64,000 nucleotides of DNA from Proruminimicrobium sp964487915 (GTDB lineage Bacteria > Elusimicrobiota > Endomicrobiia > Endomicrobiales > Endomicrobiaceae): contig CAZASN010000001.1 in NCBI GenBank assembly GCA_964487915.1, forward strand, positions 434,001-498,000, in the 5' to 3' direction. Shown here piece after piece: positions 25,456 through 35,033 of this stretch (position 1 is its first letter; each line of letters begins with the position of its first letter). The notes below the pieces were generated by a model that saw only the letters and a list, made by a program, of their open reading frames with translations, searched no databases and had not been told where the DNA came from. The translations under genes were made by a program, and so were the position numbers.

Positions 25456-27224
25456 TATTATCCGCGGTATTAGTTTTGACTTTATGTTCAAATTTGTATC
25501 CGCAAGGCGCAAGAAAAAATTTTCTCTCGCACGGGCCGTCAGTTTCTTCTTTTTCGCAGGGAGAAACTGTTTTAAATAATATAAATGACCCTGCAATAAT
25601 ATTTTATAACGCTTCACTTTTGTCTTTTTTTGATTATAATGCTATGTCGCTTGGAAGATACAATTTATTTGACGGGACATCATATAATTCGGCTTCATTA
25701 AATTTTAATTTAACCGATAAATTTGATTTTGGTTTTTCCGTTATTAATTTATCAAGCGGCGATGTTGAAATCAGAACAGATCCGTTTGACGTTCCTAAGA
25801 CTGTAAAAACAAACCAGTGGGCATATATACTGGCATCTTCATACTTTATTAATCAAATTAAAACTGCTTTGGGAGCCGGCATAAAATACATTATTATGGA
25901 TTTGTATGAAAAAAAAGACGCGGGAATTTCTTTTGACATGTCAATGTCAAAATTTATAAACGATGTAGATATGTTTAACACGCAAACCCAAATAGGATTC
26001 GGACTGGCGGCTCAAAATATAGCCGGAACAGGCGTAAAATTAGATACTTACCGTGAAGATTTCCAGAAGATTTTTATACTAAGCTCAATGATAAAAATTC
26101 CCGTCAAATTCAGGCTGGAATCTAAAGATACGGTTACCTTCTCCCTGGATGCCAGAAACGAAGATTGCGAAACAGAATTGTTTACCGGTATAGAGTACCG
26201 CATGTCGGATAAATATTCTTTAAGAGCCGGCTATTACTGCGAGCACATAACCGCGGGCGTCGGCGTTGATATATCAAATTTTTCGGCCGCTTATTCTGCT
26301 GATTTTAATGAAATAGATTTAATTAACAGATTTTCATTGTCATATAAATGGAATCAAAAGAAAAAACTCAAAGCGAATGACGGATTATATATTGAAGCGC
26401 AAACTGTCGCGGAAGAAGAAAAAATGTCAAAAATTGAAGCTGAAAAAATGTTTAACGAAGCAAAAAAATGTTATTCAAACCGGCAGTATCTGTATGCGAC
26501 TGAAATTCTGCAGAAACTTATAGTAAAATATCCGAATCACGAATCATCAATGTTTTTTTATAAAAAAATAAAAAATAAAATGCGCGATGATTCCGGTTCA
26601 ATGCTGGTCAGCGATTTCGGGTCATATACTTATGCTTCGGGATATGTCAATTATTATAACGGCAATTATTACCAGTGCGCAAAAGAATGGATGAAATATA
26701 TGCAGTTTGACAAAGAAAATAAGGAAATAGAAGAGAAATTAAAACAGGTAAAAGATATTTTGGCGAATGAAATTTTAAAACAGCAAAAAATTGCGTTTGA
26801 AAAAGAAGCGGCCGGCATGCTGCAGTCCGGGATTGATAATTTTAATAATAACAAATGGGTAGCCTGCATAAAACAAATGGAAAAACTGCAGATGTTTGTA
26901 CAATCCTCAAAATTTACAACATCTTTCAATTTTTATGAGACTGCAAAAGATTATATTGATAAATCGGTTGCCGCGTTAATGATGTCAATAAAAAAAATCA
27001 ATGCGGAAAAATCAAAAAATGAAAATGTTTATCCTCAGATAAATGAAATTCAGGAAATTGATGAAAAAACAGCCGATATAAAATACAGGGAAGGTTTGGC
27101 TTTATATGCAAACGGCAAATATTTTGAAGCTGAAAGAATGTGGGAGCTGACGCTTCGCTTAAACCCGAAGCATATAAAGGCCGTAAATGCTTTAAACCGT
27201 TTGAGAGGAATTCAAAATGAATAA
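25434..27224 (+). CDS. PorV/UPF0164-like outer-membrane protein with TPR region
   Basis: About 596 residues. Starting at the ATG at 25434 gives a clean signal peptide (MQTFNNKIILSAVLVLTLC, cleavage near residue 25); an upstream in-frame ATG at 25386 would put 16 charged residues in front. The N-terminal half (NINDPAIIFYNASLLSFF, FGFSVINLSSGDVEIRTDPF, then many alternating strands) resembles the PorV/UPF0164 barrel. From about residue 330 the protein is helical with TPR-like repeats (AEKMFNEAKKCYSNRQYLYATEILQKLI; YREGLALYANGKYFEAERMWELTLRLNPKH). It overlaps the secreted-protein gene before it by 22 bases and the next gene by eight. Confidence 0.7.
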   Translation, partial: QTFNNKIILSAVLVLTLCSNLYPQGARKNFLSHGPSVSSFSQGETVLNNINDPAIIFYNASLLSFFDYNAMSLGRYNLFDGTSYNSASLNFNLTDKFDFGFSVINLSSGDVEIRTDPFDVPKTVKTNQWAYILASSYFINQIKTALGAGIKYIIMDLYEKKDAGISFDMSMSKFINDVDMFNTQTQIGFGLAAQNIAGTGVKLDTYREDFQKIFILSSMIKIPVKFRLESKDTVTFSLDARNEDCETELFTGIEYRMSDKYSLRAGYYCEHITAGVGVDISNFSAAYSADFNEIDLINRFSLSYKWNQKKKLKANDGLYIEAQTVAEEEKMSKIEAEKMFNEAKKCYSNRQYLYATEILQKLIVKYPNHESSMFFYKKIKNKMRDDSGSMLVSDFGSYTYASGYVNYYNGNYYQCAKEWMKYMQFDKENKEIEEKLKQVKDILANEILKQQKIAFEKEAAGMLQSGIDNFNNNKWVACIKQMEKLQMFVQSSKFTTSFNFYETAKDYIDKSVAALMMSIKKINAEKSKNENVYPQINEIQEIDEKTADIKYREGLALYANGKYFEAERMWELTLRLNPKHIKAVNALNRLRGIQNE

Positions 27225-29472
27225 CGTTTTAGATGAAATAAGAATTTTAATAAATAACGGAATATACGATAAAGCGCTTGATCGTTTATTGAAAATACAT
27301 AATATCAATAATACAGATGTGGATATAAATTTTGAATTGGCAAAAGTTTATTTTGCATTAAAAGATGACGGTAAAGGGTTGAATGTTTTAAAAAATATCA
27401 TAAACCTAAAGTGTTACAGGGCTGATGTTTTTCAAATGTTTTTTAAATTCTATAAAGGTGAAATGAATCATGATATTGAAAAAATAATCAATATCGTAAA
27501 TGAACATTTTTCTGATGCATCAGATGTATATGTTGAAATTGCAAAGTGCTATGTAAATGTAAATTCAGAAAAAGCAATAAAATATTTACAAAAATCCGTT
27601 GATAACGGCTGCAAGGACGAATATGTTTTTGTTTTACTGTCAAAATTATACAGACAGGCAAACAATATAGAAAAAGCTAAAAATATTATAAACAGTATAC
27701 ATGGCCGAAATACGGACTATTTGTGTGAAAAAATACAAACTTTATTGTTTGCGGAAGAATATGAAAAATTAATAATTGATATTAAAAAATGCATTGTCGG
27801 ATTAAGATTAGTCAATAGTAATTCAAACACAGATAAAAAAATTAGTGAAATTTTGGATGGAATTTTAAGATATAAAATTTTTGCCGAAAAAAAATCGCGA
27901 TATGTTGACGAATTTATATGTCTTATAGAATCAAATTTAAGATTTTTAAGCTTTGGCAACAGAATAAATTTAATAAAAGAATTAGTGAAATATTTTCATA
28001 AGAATGATAATTTTGAAAAAACTTTTAAATATTTGAAAATTTTAACGGATACAAAAAATAAGAAAATAATAGATAATGAACAATTTCAAATATTAAGGAT
28101 TTTATCTGAAAAAATTTTACTGATTCCTGAATATAAAACAAGATATATAAAATATAAGAATAGTTTTATGCGCTTGGCCGAAAAGAGCATAAAATATTTA
28201 AAAAAACGGTATAAGAAAGAATTAGCGTCAGTCTTGATAAAATATTTTTATGAAAATGACAATTTTGATAAAACATTTGAGTACTTGGCGATATCAATTA
28301 ATATAAATTGCCGGACTTTAACAGACGAATATTTAAAAAAATCTAAGATTTTACTTCAAAATAATTTTTCGGATTTCAAAAACAAATCAAAAGCAATAAA
28401 AAATCTCAAATTTTGCGTAAAAAAATGCAATAACATAAAACTAAAGAATTTTTTGTTAAATAAATTGGAATTAATGCAAGGAAGGATACGGTTAAAATCA
28501 AGACCTTCAATTTTACATGTTTGCCTTACAAACAGATGTAATTTGCGCTGTATAATGTGCCTTGATAACGAACATACTGCCACGTATGATATAGATAAAA
28601 AAAAGATTGATTTTGTAAAAGAAAATATGCCGTATTTGGAATATATATCATGGCTTGGAGGAGAAGTCTTTATCAGCAAAGTTTTTAATGAATTATCAGA
28701 ATTGGCCGTGAAACATAATGTAAGACAGCGTATAATAACAAACGGATTGTTATTGGATGAAAAAAAAATAAAATTTATAATGAAAAACAATATGGACCTT
28801 AAAATATCAATAGACGCGGTAAACAAAGATTTGTATGAAACAATAAGGGTCGGAGGCAGTTTTAATAAATTAGTGCAAATTTTAGAAAAAATAAAAAAAT
28901 ATAAAGATAAAAATAAAGATTTTAAATACGGGATGGCGGCTACGATTACAACATTAAATTTTAATTCCATAGAAAAAATGACGGAATTCGCATTTCATTA
29001 CGGATTTACTTCAATCGATTTGAGACAATGTCTTCCGACTCCGTGGAATAAACATATCATTATCAATGAAGAACAAGAAAAAGAAGTTGTAAATAAAATA
29101 AAATATTTAAAATCTGAAATAGAAAATAAGAAAATTAATATAGAAATAAATACCGATTTTGACATATCTGGAAATATAAGCGGTAAAGATGAGCCGATTA
29201 ATCATAATTTTAAACAGAGTATAGAAAAAGATATAAAAAAAGAAAAAATTTTTTGTGTTGCGCCGTGGAAATTGCTTTGTATAGAAAGAGACAGTATGTC
29301 ATTTTCAGCTTTTTGCGATAGGATTGAATATACAAAAGGCGGTTTGTGGAATTCCAGAGCAATTGTTGAACTGAGAAAAAAAATATTAAACGATAATTTA
29401 CCTGATTGTTGTAATGTGACTTGCAGAAATGCGCAGGATTTTGGCGAAAAAATCAGGATAGGAATGATTTAA
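27217..29472 (+). CDS. TPR-radical SAM (SPASM-like) fusion protein
   Basis: A 751-residue protein with two parts. Residues 1-430 are helical, TPR-like repeats (YDKALDRLLKIHNI, NFELAKVYFALKDDGKGLNVLKN). Residues 425-751 form a radical SAM domain: LTNRCNLRCIMCLDN (CxxxCxxC), then WLGGEVFISK, TNGLLLD, KISIDAVNKDLYE, and C-terminal cysteines FCVAPWKLLC, FCDR and CCNVTCRNA as in SPASM domains. The reaction is unknown. It overlaps the PorV-TPR gene by eight bases, so the operon joins a secreted protein, a barrel/TPR protein and this enzyme. Its codons look even richer in A and T than neighbouring genes. Confidence 0.82.
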   Translation: MNNVLDEIRILINNGIYDKALDRLLKIHNINNTDVDINFELAKVYFALKDDGKGLNVLKNIINLKCYRADVFQMFFKFYKGEMNHDIEKIINIVNEHFSDASDVYVEIAKCYVNVNSEKAIKYLQKSVDNGCKDEYVFVLLSKLYRQANNIEKAKNIINSIHGRNTDYLCEKIQTLLFAEEYEKLIIDIKKCIVGLRLVNSNSNTDKKISEILDGILRYKIFAEKKSRYVDEFICLIESNLRFLSFGNRINLIKELVKYFHKNDNFEKTFKYLKILTDTKNKKIIDNEQFQILRILSEKILLIPEYKTRYIKYKNSFMRLAEKSIKYLKKRYKKELASVLIKYFYENDNFDKTFEYLAISININCRTLTDEYLKKSKILLQNNFSDFKNKSKAIKNLKFCVKKCNNIKLKNFLLNKLELMQGRIRLKSRPSILHVCLTNRCNLRCIMCLDNEHTATYDIDKKKIDFVKENMPYLEYISWLGGEVFISKVFNELSELAVKHNVRQRIITNGLLLDEKKIKFIMKNNMDLKISIDAVNKDLYETIRVGGSFNKLVQILEKIKKYKDKNKDFKYGMAATITTLNFNSIEKMTEFAFHYGFTSIDLRQCLPTPWNKHIIINEEQEKEVVNKIKYLKSEIENKKINIEINTDFDISGNISGKDEPINHNFKQSIEKDIKKEKIFCVAPWKLLCIERDSMSFSAFCDRIEYTKGGLWNSRAIVELRKKILNDNLPDCCNVTCRNAQDFGEKIRIGMI

Positions 29473-29528
29473 ATGCCGTAACACATTCCATATATATAAT
29501 TCTGTTATTTTTTTAGTTTAGGTTTTAA

Positions 29529-29557
29529 TTGATTTTTAAGTGGTATTTTAATATAAT
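29529..29557 (+). promoter_or_regulatory. promoter of the bamA-lpx operon
   Basis: TTGATT (29529-29534), a 17-base spacer and a perfect TATAAT (29552-29557). The start point would be near 29564, giving a leader of about 34 bases that includes the AGGAAGG ribosome site of bamA. Confidence 0.65.
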
Positions 29558-29597
29558 CCCATAAATATAATCCAAATTTAAAGGAAGGCAGTATAAA

Positions 29598-31874
29598 ATG
29601 AAAAAATTAGCGGTTGTTATCATATCTTTGTTCTTTGTTTCGTCTCTGTTTGCCGCAAACGACGGCTTTAAAATCAAGACAGTTGTTATTGAAGGAGTCA
29701 AAAACGTAAAACCTAAAGCGGTTTTATCGGAAATACAGACAAAAAAAGGCAAACGTTATTCAGAGTCTGTGGCCAGAGAAGATATAAGAAAGATACTTTC
29801 TTTGGGTAACTTTGAAAATGCCGAACTTTATGTTGACCAGGAAAAGCAGATTGTTAAGTTTATTGTATCCGAAAAGCCGTATATAAAGAAAGTAATAATA
29901 AAGGGCAATAAACAGTTTTCCGCAGGAAAATTGAAAGGAGAAGCCACTATAAAAGAAAAAGGTTTTTTTGATATAGTGGAACTTGAAGAATCAAAAAGAA
30001 AAATTTTGACTTTATACAGAGATAAAGGTTATGCAGATTGTCAGATAGAAGCTTATCCTACAACCGATGTTGATACAAATGTTATGACGGTAACATTTTT
30101 AATAACTGAAAACAATAAAATTCTCATAGGCGATTTAATAATAGAAGGATGCAAATCTTTTAAATATAAAAAAATCAAAAAACTCGCTAAAACAAAAAGA
30201 AAAAAAGTATTTAAAGAAGAAACTTTAAAAAATGATATTTCCGAAATAACTAAATTTTATAAAAACCGCGGTTTTATGGATTTTTCAGCGGATGAACCTA
30301 AAATAACTTACAATGAAGAAAGAACCAAAATGTTTATTACTTTAAAAATAGACGAAGGTCCTAAATACAAAATAGGTGATATAGCTTTTCAGGGAAATTA
30401 TGTAATTACCGAAAAAGAATTGGCGAAACATTGCGAAATGAAAAAAAACGATGTTTTTAATCAGGAAAAAATAGCTTTGACGTTAAATAAAATATATGAA
30501 GATTATTCAAACAGAGGATATCTGCAGTCTTACATAATGCCTGATTTTAAAAAGACCGATAACGACGGCGTTGTTGACGTAGTTTATAATATTCAGGAAA
30601 ACAATAAAGTTTATGTGGGAGATATTTTTATAGACGGTCTTGTAAGCACAAAAGAAGGAACGATACGCAGGGAAATATTGCTTAAACCGGGAGACGTCCT
30701 TTCTTCCGGCAAAGTCCGCAGAAGTATGGAAAAAATTTACAATTTAGGATTTATAGACGGCGCAGAACCGAATATACTGCCGACAAATACTCCTGATATA
30801 ATGAATTTGGCGTTTAACATAACTGAAGGAAAGCCCGGCATGATAACGGCCGGAGCCGGATATTCTTCCATAGATCAGTTTGTCGGTTCAATTCAGCTGC
30901 AGCATATGAATCTTTTCGGAAGAGCGCAAAGATTGAATTTACTGTGGGAATTCGGAGCAAGAAGGCAAAATTACCAAATAGACTGGACAGAACCTTGGTT
31001 TTTAAATAAGGCTATGAGTTTGGGATTAACGGTTTATAATATGGAAAGATTAAGAGATTATCACTACACTACAGACGCTTATAAAGAAGGCAGAACCGGA
31101 GGTTCGGTAAAAATCAGTCCGCGAATTTCCGAAAACACATCGCTTGTTTTCGGATATACTTATGAGAATGTAAGTATTTTTGACATAACCGATGAGGATC
31201 TTAAACAGCAGATTTTAAATGACCCGGATTTGGCCAGAGATAAAACTTCAAGCGTTTTAACGCAGATAATATATGATTCAAGAGATTATATTTTTGACGC
31301 GACAAAAGGCGCAAGATATTCGTACGGTATAACGGTCGCCGGAGGCCCTTTCGGCGGCAATGTCCATTATTTGAGAAATTCCGCAAGAGCGACGTGGTTT
31401 TTCCCGACATTTTGGAAATTTGTTTTTTCAGTAAACGTTAATCTCGGCTATATAGAAAGTTACGGAGATTCCAGTGACGTTCCTTTATATGAAAAGTATT
31501 ATATAGGTGGCGCGGATACCGTAAGAGGTTATAAATACAGAACGGAAATCGGACCTTACGACGGAGGAAAAGTTTTGTCGGTCGCTAATTTTGAATATAA
31601 ATTTCCTATAGTCCAGGAAAATAAAAAAACAATATTGCAGGGAGCTTTCTTTTATGATATCGGCGGCACATGGAAAACTTTAAATGATATACATATGAGA
31701 TTCGGGACCGATAACTCCGATAATAATGAATACTATTTGAAGTCAGGCGTCGGTTTCGGCATCAGATTTGCGACTCCCGTATTTCCTTTAAGACTTGACT
31801 GGGGATACGGATTAAATCATAAACCCGGCGAAGATTTGCAGCAGTTTTATTTTACTATAGGAAACGCTTTTTAA
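29598..31874 (+). CDS. bamA: outer-membrane protein assembly factor BamA
   Basis: Central component of the outer-membrane protein insertion machine. The 758-residue protein has a signal peptide (MKKLAVVIISLFFVSSLFA), five POTRA domains (about 25-420; repeated motifs such as IKKVIIKGNKQFSAGKLK and KVYVGDIFIDGLVSTKEGTI), and a C-terminal barrel with LRLDWGYGLNHKPGEDLQQFYFTIGNAF ending in Phe. The lid-loop motif VRGY appears in GGADTVRGYKYR near residue 642. It heads an operon with lpxD, lpxC-fabZ, lpxA and lpxI. A skp/ompH gene, often between bamA and lpxD, is absent here. Confidence 0.96.
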   Translation: MKKLAVVIISLFFVSSLFAANDGFKIKTVVIEGVKNVKPKAVLSEIQTKKGKRYSESVAREDIRKILSLGNFENAELYVDQEKQIVKFIVSEKPYIKKVIIKGNKQFSAGKLKGEATIKEKGFFDIVELEESKRKILTLYRDKGYADCQIEAYPTTDVDTNVMTVTFLITENNKILIGDLIIEGCKSFKYKKIKKLAKTKRKKVFKEETLKNDISEITKFYKNRGFMDFSADEPKITYNEERTKMFITLKIDEGPKYKIGDIAFQGNYVITEKELAKHCEMKKNDVFNQEKIALTLNKIYEDYSNRGYLQSYIMPDFKKTDNDGVVDVVYNIQENNKVYVGDIFIDGLVSTKEGTIRREILLKPGDVLSSGKVRRSMEKIYNLGFIDGAEPNILPTNTPDIMNLAFNITEGKPGMITAGAGYSSIDQFVGSIQLQHMNLFGRAQRLNLLWEFGARRQNYQIDWTEPWFLNKAMSLGLTVYNMERLRDYHYTTDAYKEGRTGGSVKISPRISENTSLVFGYTYENVSIFDITDEDLKQQILNDPDLARDKTSSVLTQIIYDSRDYIFDATKGARYSYGITVAGGPFGGNVHYLRNSARATWFFPTFWKFVFSVNVNLGYIESYGDSSDVPLYEKYYIGGADTVRGYKYRTEIGPYDGGKVLSVANFEYKFPIVQENKKTILQGAFFYDIGGTWKTLNDIHMRFGTDNSDNNEYYLKSGVGFGIRFATPVFPLRLDWGYGLNHKPGEDLQQFYFTIGNAF

Positions 31875-31888
31875 AGGATAAAACAAAA

Positions 31889-32926
31889 ATGAAAATGACT
31901 GCGGAAGAAATCGCAAAAATTATCAACGGTAAAATTTCCGGCGATAAAAACATTGTTATAACAGGCGCATCAAACTTATCGGATGCGGGCGCAGCGGACA
32001 TAACTTTTTTCGGAGGCGATAAAAAACTTTTAAATTTAGTGCCGGATACAAAAGCCGGAGTTATAATATATCCGGATAATATAAGTTATGAACAGTTTGG
32101 AAATAAAAATTTCATTTTAGTTTCAAATCCGTATTTGGCTTTTGCAAAAATTTTAACAATTATTGATAACGAAAGATTATCAAAAATTAAACCGCAAATC
32201 AGCCGGAAATCAACTGTTTCTGAAAGCGCGAAAATAGGAGAAAATGTTGCCGTCAGCGACAATGTCGTTATAGAAGAAAATGTTTTTATAGGCAAAAATA
32301 CAAAAATATTGCCGAATGTTTACATAGGAGCAGACGTAAGCATAGGAGATAATTGTTTAATTTACCCGAATGTTACCATAAGAAATAACGTTAAAATCGG
32401 AACAGGATGCATACTTCAATCTGGAGTGGTTATCGGAGGAGACGGATTCGGTTATAAAACAGTAGGAAACGAAGTTTTCAAAATACCGCAGATAGGAACG
32501 GTTGAAATAGGAAATAATGTTGAAGTAGGTTCCAATACTACGATAGACAGGGCTACAACCGGAAAAACCGTCATCGGAGATAATACAAAAATAGATAATT
32601 TGGTTATGATTGCCCATAATGTCAAGATCGGCAGAAATTGCACGATTGTCGCGCAGGTCGGCATTGCCGGTTCAACGGAAATAGGAGATAATGTTACTCT
32701 TGCCGGGCAGGTAGGGCTTTCCGGCCATATTAAAATAGGAAATAATGTCATGGTTGGAGCCCAGTCGGGTATTATGTCGGATATTGAAGACGGAGCAGTC
32801 GTTTTCGGAAGTCCCGCGCAGCCTATCAAGGAACATATGAAAATGTTTGCGGTTATGAAAAAATTGCCCGAAATATACGGAAAAATAAAAAAATTAGAAA
32901 AATTTTTAGATAAAAAAGAGGATTAA
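31889..32926 (+). CDS. lpxD: UDP-3-O-acylglucosamine N-acyltransferase
   Basis: Third acylation-stage enzyme of lipid A synthesis; adds the N-linked acyl chain. 345 residues. An N-terminal uridine-binding domain (LSDAGAADITFFGGDKKL) is followed by left-handed beta-helix hexapeptide repeats (about 110-310; IGENVAVSDNVVIEENVFIG pattern) and a C-terminal helix. The catalytic histidine region is DNLVMIAHNVKIGRNC. It follows bamA by 14 bases with AAAGGA as ribosome site, and precedes the lpxC-fabZ fusion by eight bases. Confidence 0.96.
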   Translation: MKMTAEEIAKIINGKISGDKNIVITGASNLSDAGAADITFFGGDKKLLNLVPDTKAGVIIYPDNISYEQFGNKNFILVSNPYLAFAKILTIIDNERLSKIKPQISRKSTVSESAKIGENVAVSDNVVIEENVFIGKNTKILPNVYIGADVSIGDNCLIYPNVTIRNNVKIGTGCILQSGVVIGGDGFGYKTVGNEVFKIPQIGTVEIGNNVEVGSNTTIDRATTGKTVIGDNTKIDNLVMIAHNVKIGRNCTIVAQVGIAGSTEIGDNVTLAGQVGLSGHIKIGNNVMVGAQSGIMSDIEDGAVVFGSPAQPIKEHMKMFAVMKKLPEIYGKIKKLEKFLDKKED

Positions 32927-32934
32927 TCGTTTTT

Positions 32935-34266
32935 ATGGCAAAACAGACTACAATATCAAAAGACGTAACTGTGGAAGGGATAGGATTGCATACCGGCAAT
33001 AAAAGTAAAATGGTTTTCAAGCCGGCGCAGGCAAATTACGGCATACATTTTGTAAGAGTGGATTTGCCGGGAAAACCGGATTTGCCGGCCAACTGGCAGA
33101 ATTTATCCGATGAGGTTGCCATAAGAGGAACAATTATTGAAACAAACGGCGTAAAGATGTATACGGTTGAACACATACTTGCAATTTGTTCCGCGCTTAA
33201 AATAGACAATATGATTGTTGAAATAGACAATAACGAGCCTCCGATATCCGACGGCAGCGCCAAACTTCTTACAGAGCAAATAATTTCAGCCGGAATAAAA
33301 GAACTTGAACCGGAAAGAGAATATTATATCGTCAAAGAACCGGTTACGTTTAGCGACGGGAAAACAACGATAACGGCATATCCTTCCGATAAATTTGAAA
33401 TAGAATGCACGATAGGCTTTGAACATCCGTTTTTGTCAAATCAGAAAACTTCTTTTAACGTGACTCCTGAAATTTTTGTAAACGAAATAGCTCCTTCAAG
33501 AACATTTTGCTTTGATTTTGAAATAGAAGCTCTTCAGGCAAACGGTCTTGCAAAAGGCGGCAGTCTTGAAAATGCGGTCGTTATAGGACCTGCAGGTATA
33601 TACAACAAGGAACCGTTAAGATACGAAAATGAATTTGTAAGACATAAAATATTAGATTTAATCGGAGATTTATATCTGTCCGGAAAACAAATAAAAGCAA
33701 AAATAGTCGCAGTAAAACCGGGTCATAAAAATAACGGTCTTTTTGTAAAAGAGTTTGTGAAAAAAGCTTTTTTAGTTAAAGAAGAAAATAAAGCGGAGGA
33801 AAAAGTGCAAGAATGTATAGCCGGCGAAAGAATAATAAACAGCGCGGAAATTCAGACGATTATTCCGCACAGATATCCTATTTTAATGGTTGACAGAGTT
33901 AAACTTACCGATGATACAAAAAGAGCGACCGGATATAAAGCCGTCAGCGGAAACGAAGGTTTTTTTCAGGGGCATTTTCCGGGACAGCCCATTATGCCGG
34001 GAGTTTTGATTGTTGAAGCTATGGCGCAGACGTCATGCGTTTTGTTTTTGTCAAAACCGAATATGAAAAACAAACTGGCTTATTTTATGGGAATAGATAA
34101 CGTCAAATTCAGAAAAACAGTTATTCCGGGAGATATGCTGGAACTTAAAATAGAAGTGCTTAAAGACAGCGGCAGTAAAGGTAAAGTAAAGGGCGAAGCT
34201 TTTGTTGACGGGAAACTTGTTACGGAAGCGGAATTTATGTTTATTATAGTCAATAGAGGGGCATAA
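32935..34266 (+). CDS. lpxC/fabZ: bifunctional LpxC deacetylase / FabZ dehydratase
   Basis: One protein with two enzymes, 443 residues. Residues 1-280 are LpxC, the zinc deacetylase that commits UDP-3-O-acyl-GlcNAc to lipid A: GIGLHTGN, TVEHILAI with the zinc ligand H80, VRHKILDLIGDLYL with ligands H237 and D241, and H264 in KPGHKNNG. Residues about 300-443 are FabZ, 3-hydroxyacyl-ACP dehydratase: IPHRYPILMVDRV and GHFPGQPIMPGVLIVEAMAQ with H347 and E361. This fusion is known in Bacteroidota and related phyla and joins competition for 3-hydroxyacyl-ACP in one polypeptide. lpxA follows after two bases. Confidence 0.97.
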   Translation: MAKQTTISKDVTVEGIGLHTGNKSKMVFKPAQANYGIHFVRVDLPGKPDLPANWQNLSDEVAIRGTIIETNGVKMYTVEHILAICSALKIDNMIVEIDNNEPPISDGSAKLLTEQIISAGIKELEPEREYYIVKEPVTFSDGKTTITAYPSDKFEIECTIGFEHPFLSNQKTSFNVTPEIFVNEIAPSRTFCFDFEIEALQANGLAKGGSLENAVVIGPAGIYNKEPLRYENEFVRHKILDLIGDLYLSGKQIKAKIVAVKPGHKNNGLFVKEFVKKAFLVKEENKAEEKVQECIAGERIINSAEIQTIIPHRYPILMVDRVKLTDDTKRATGYKAVSGNEGFFQGHFPGQPIMPGVLIVEAMAQTSCVLFLSKPNMKNKLAYFMGIDNVKFRKTVIPGDMLELKIEVLKDSGSKGKVKGEAFVDGKLVTEAEFMFIIVNRGA

Positions 34267-34268
34267 TT

Positions 34269-35033
34269 ATGATACATCAGACGGCAATTGTAGATAAATC
34301 GGCAGTTATAGGACAAAATGTTGAAATCGGGCCTTATGCGGTTATAGGAGAAGAAGTTACAATAGGCGACGGAACGATTATAGGTCCGCACGCAATCATT
34401 GAATATGCCGATATAGGTAAAAACTGTAAAATATTCGGGCATGCAATAATAGGAACAGAACCCCAGTATTTAAAATATGCCGGCGAAAAAACTAAAGCTA
34501 TTATAGGCGACGGATCCGTAATGAGAGAATATGTGACAGTCAACAGAGCAACCAGCAATACAGGCAAGACGATCGTCGGTAAAAACTGCCTGCTTATGGC
34601 ATATACTCATATAGGACATGACAGCGTCGTAGGCAACAATGTTATTATCGCAAACGCATGTTCCATAGCCGGACATGTTGAAATAGACGACAATGTTGTA
34701 TTCGGCGGAATGGCTGCAGTGCATCAATTTACAAAAATAGGCAGAAACGCGATAATCGGAGGCGGTTCAAAGGTAAATATGGATATCATACCTTTTGCCG
34801 AAACACACGGAGACAGAGCAAGACTTGTAGGTCTCAATCTTATAGGGCTTAAAAGACATAAAATGTCAACCGAAACGATTGACGCGATAAAACATGCGTA
34901 TAAAACTCTTTTTATGTCAAAATTAACGCTGGAAGAGGCGCTTTCAAGACTTATTGAAGTTAAAGTTCCGGAAGTCCAGGAAATAGTGACTTTTATAAGA
35001 AGATCACAAAGAGGAATCGCAAGAACCAGATGA
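34269..35033 (+). CDS. lpxA: acyl-ACP-UDP-(acetamido)glucosamine O-acyltransferase
   Basis: First enzyme of lipid A synthesis, 254 residues. Hexapeptide beta-helix repeats occupy residues 1-180 (IHQTAIVDKSAVIGQNVEIGPYAVIG). The catalytic histidine is in YTHIGHDSVVGNN. LVGLNLIGLKRHKMS marks the start of the C-terminal helical domain, as usual. The ribosome site GAGGGGC lies before the ATG. It overlaps lpxI by four bases. A nearby aminotransferase/dehydrogenase pair raises the possibility that its substrate is a 3-amino sugar nucleotide rather than UDP-GlcNAc; this is not decided by sequence. Confidence 0.96.
   Translation: MIHQTAIVDKSAVIGQNVEIGPYAVIGEEVTIGDGTIIGPHAIIEYADIGKNCKIFGHAIIGTEPQYLKYAGEKTKAIIGDGSVMREYVTVNRATSNTGKTIVGKNCLLMAYTHIGHDSVVGNNVIIANACSIAGHVEIDDNVVFGGMAAVHQFTKIGRNAIIGGGSKVNMDIIPFAETHGDRARLVGLNLIGLKRHKMSTETIDAIKHAYKTLFMSKLTLEEALSRLIEVKVPEVQEIVTFIRRSQRGIARTR

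Noticed and set aside
28356..28970. Minus-strand open frame of 204 codons
   Set aside because: It lies entirely inside the TPR-radical SAM gene, has no ribosome site or recognisable domain, and its composition is that of an antisense shadow of AT-rich codons.
29461..29520. Possible terminator after the TPR-radical SAM gene
   Set aside because: The arms GGAATG/CATTCC are short and 17 bases apart, and the following T-run is not adjacent. Too weak to call.
32452..32829. Minus-strand open frame of 125 codons
   Set aside because: It is the antisense of the lpxD hexapeptide repeats; the repetitive Pro/Thr/Ile pattern mirrors the coding strand.
34080..34442. Minus-strand open frame of 120 codons across the lpxC-fabZ/lpxA junction
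   Set aside because: It covers two well-supported genes on the other strand and shows no domain or ribosome site.
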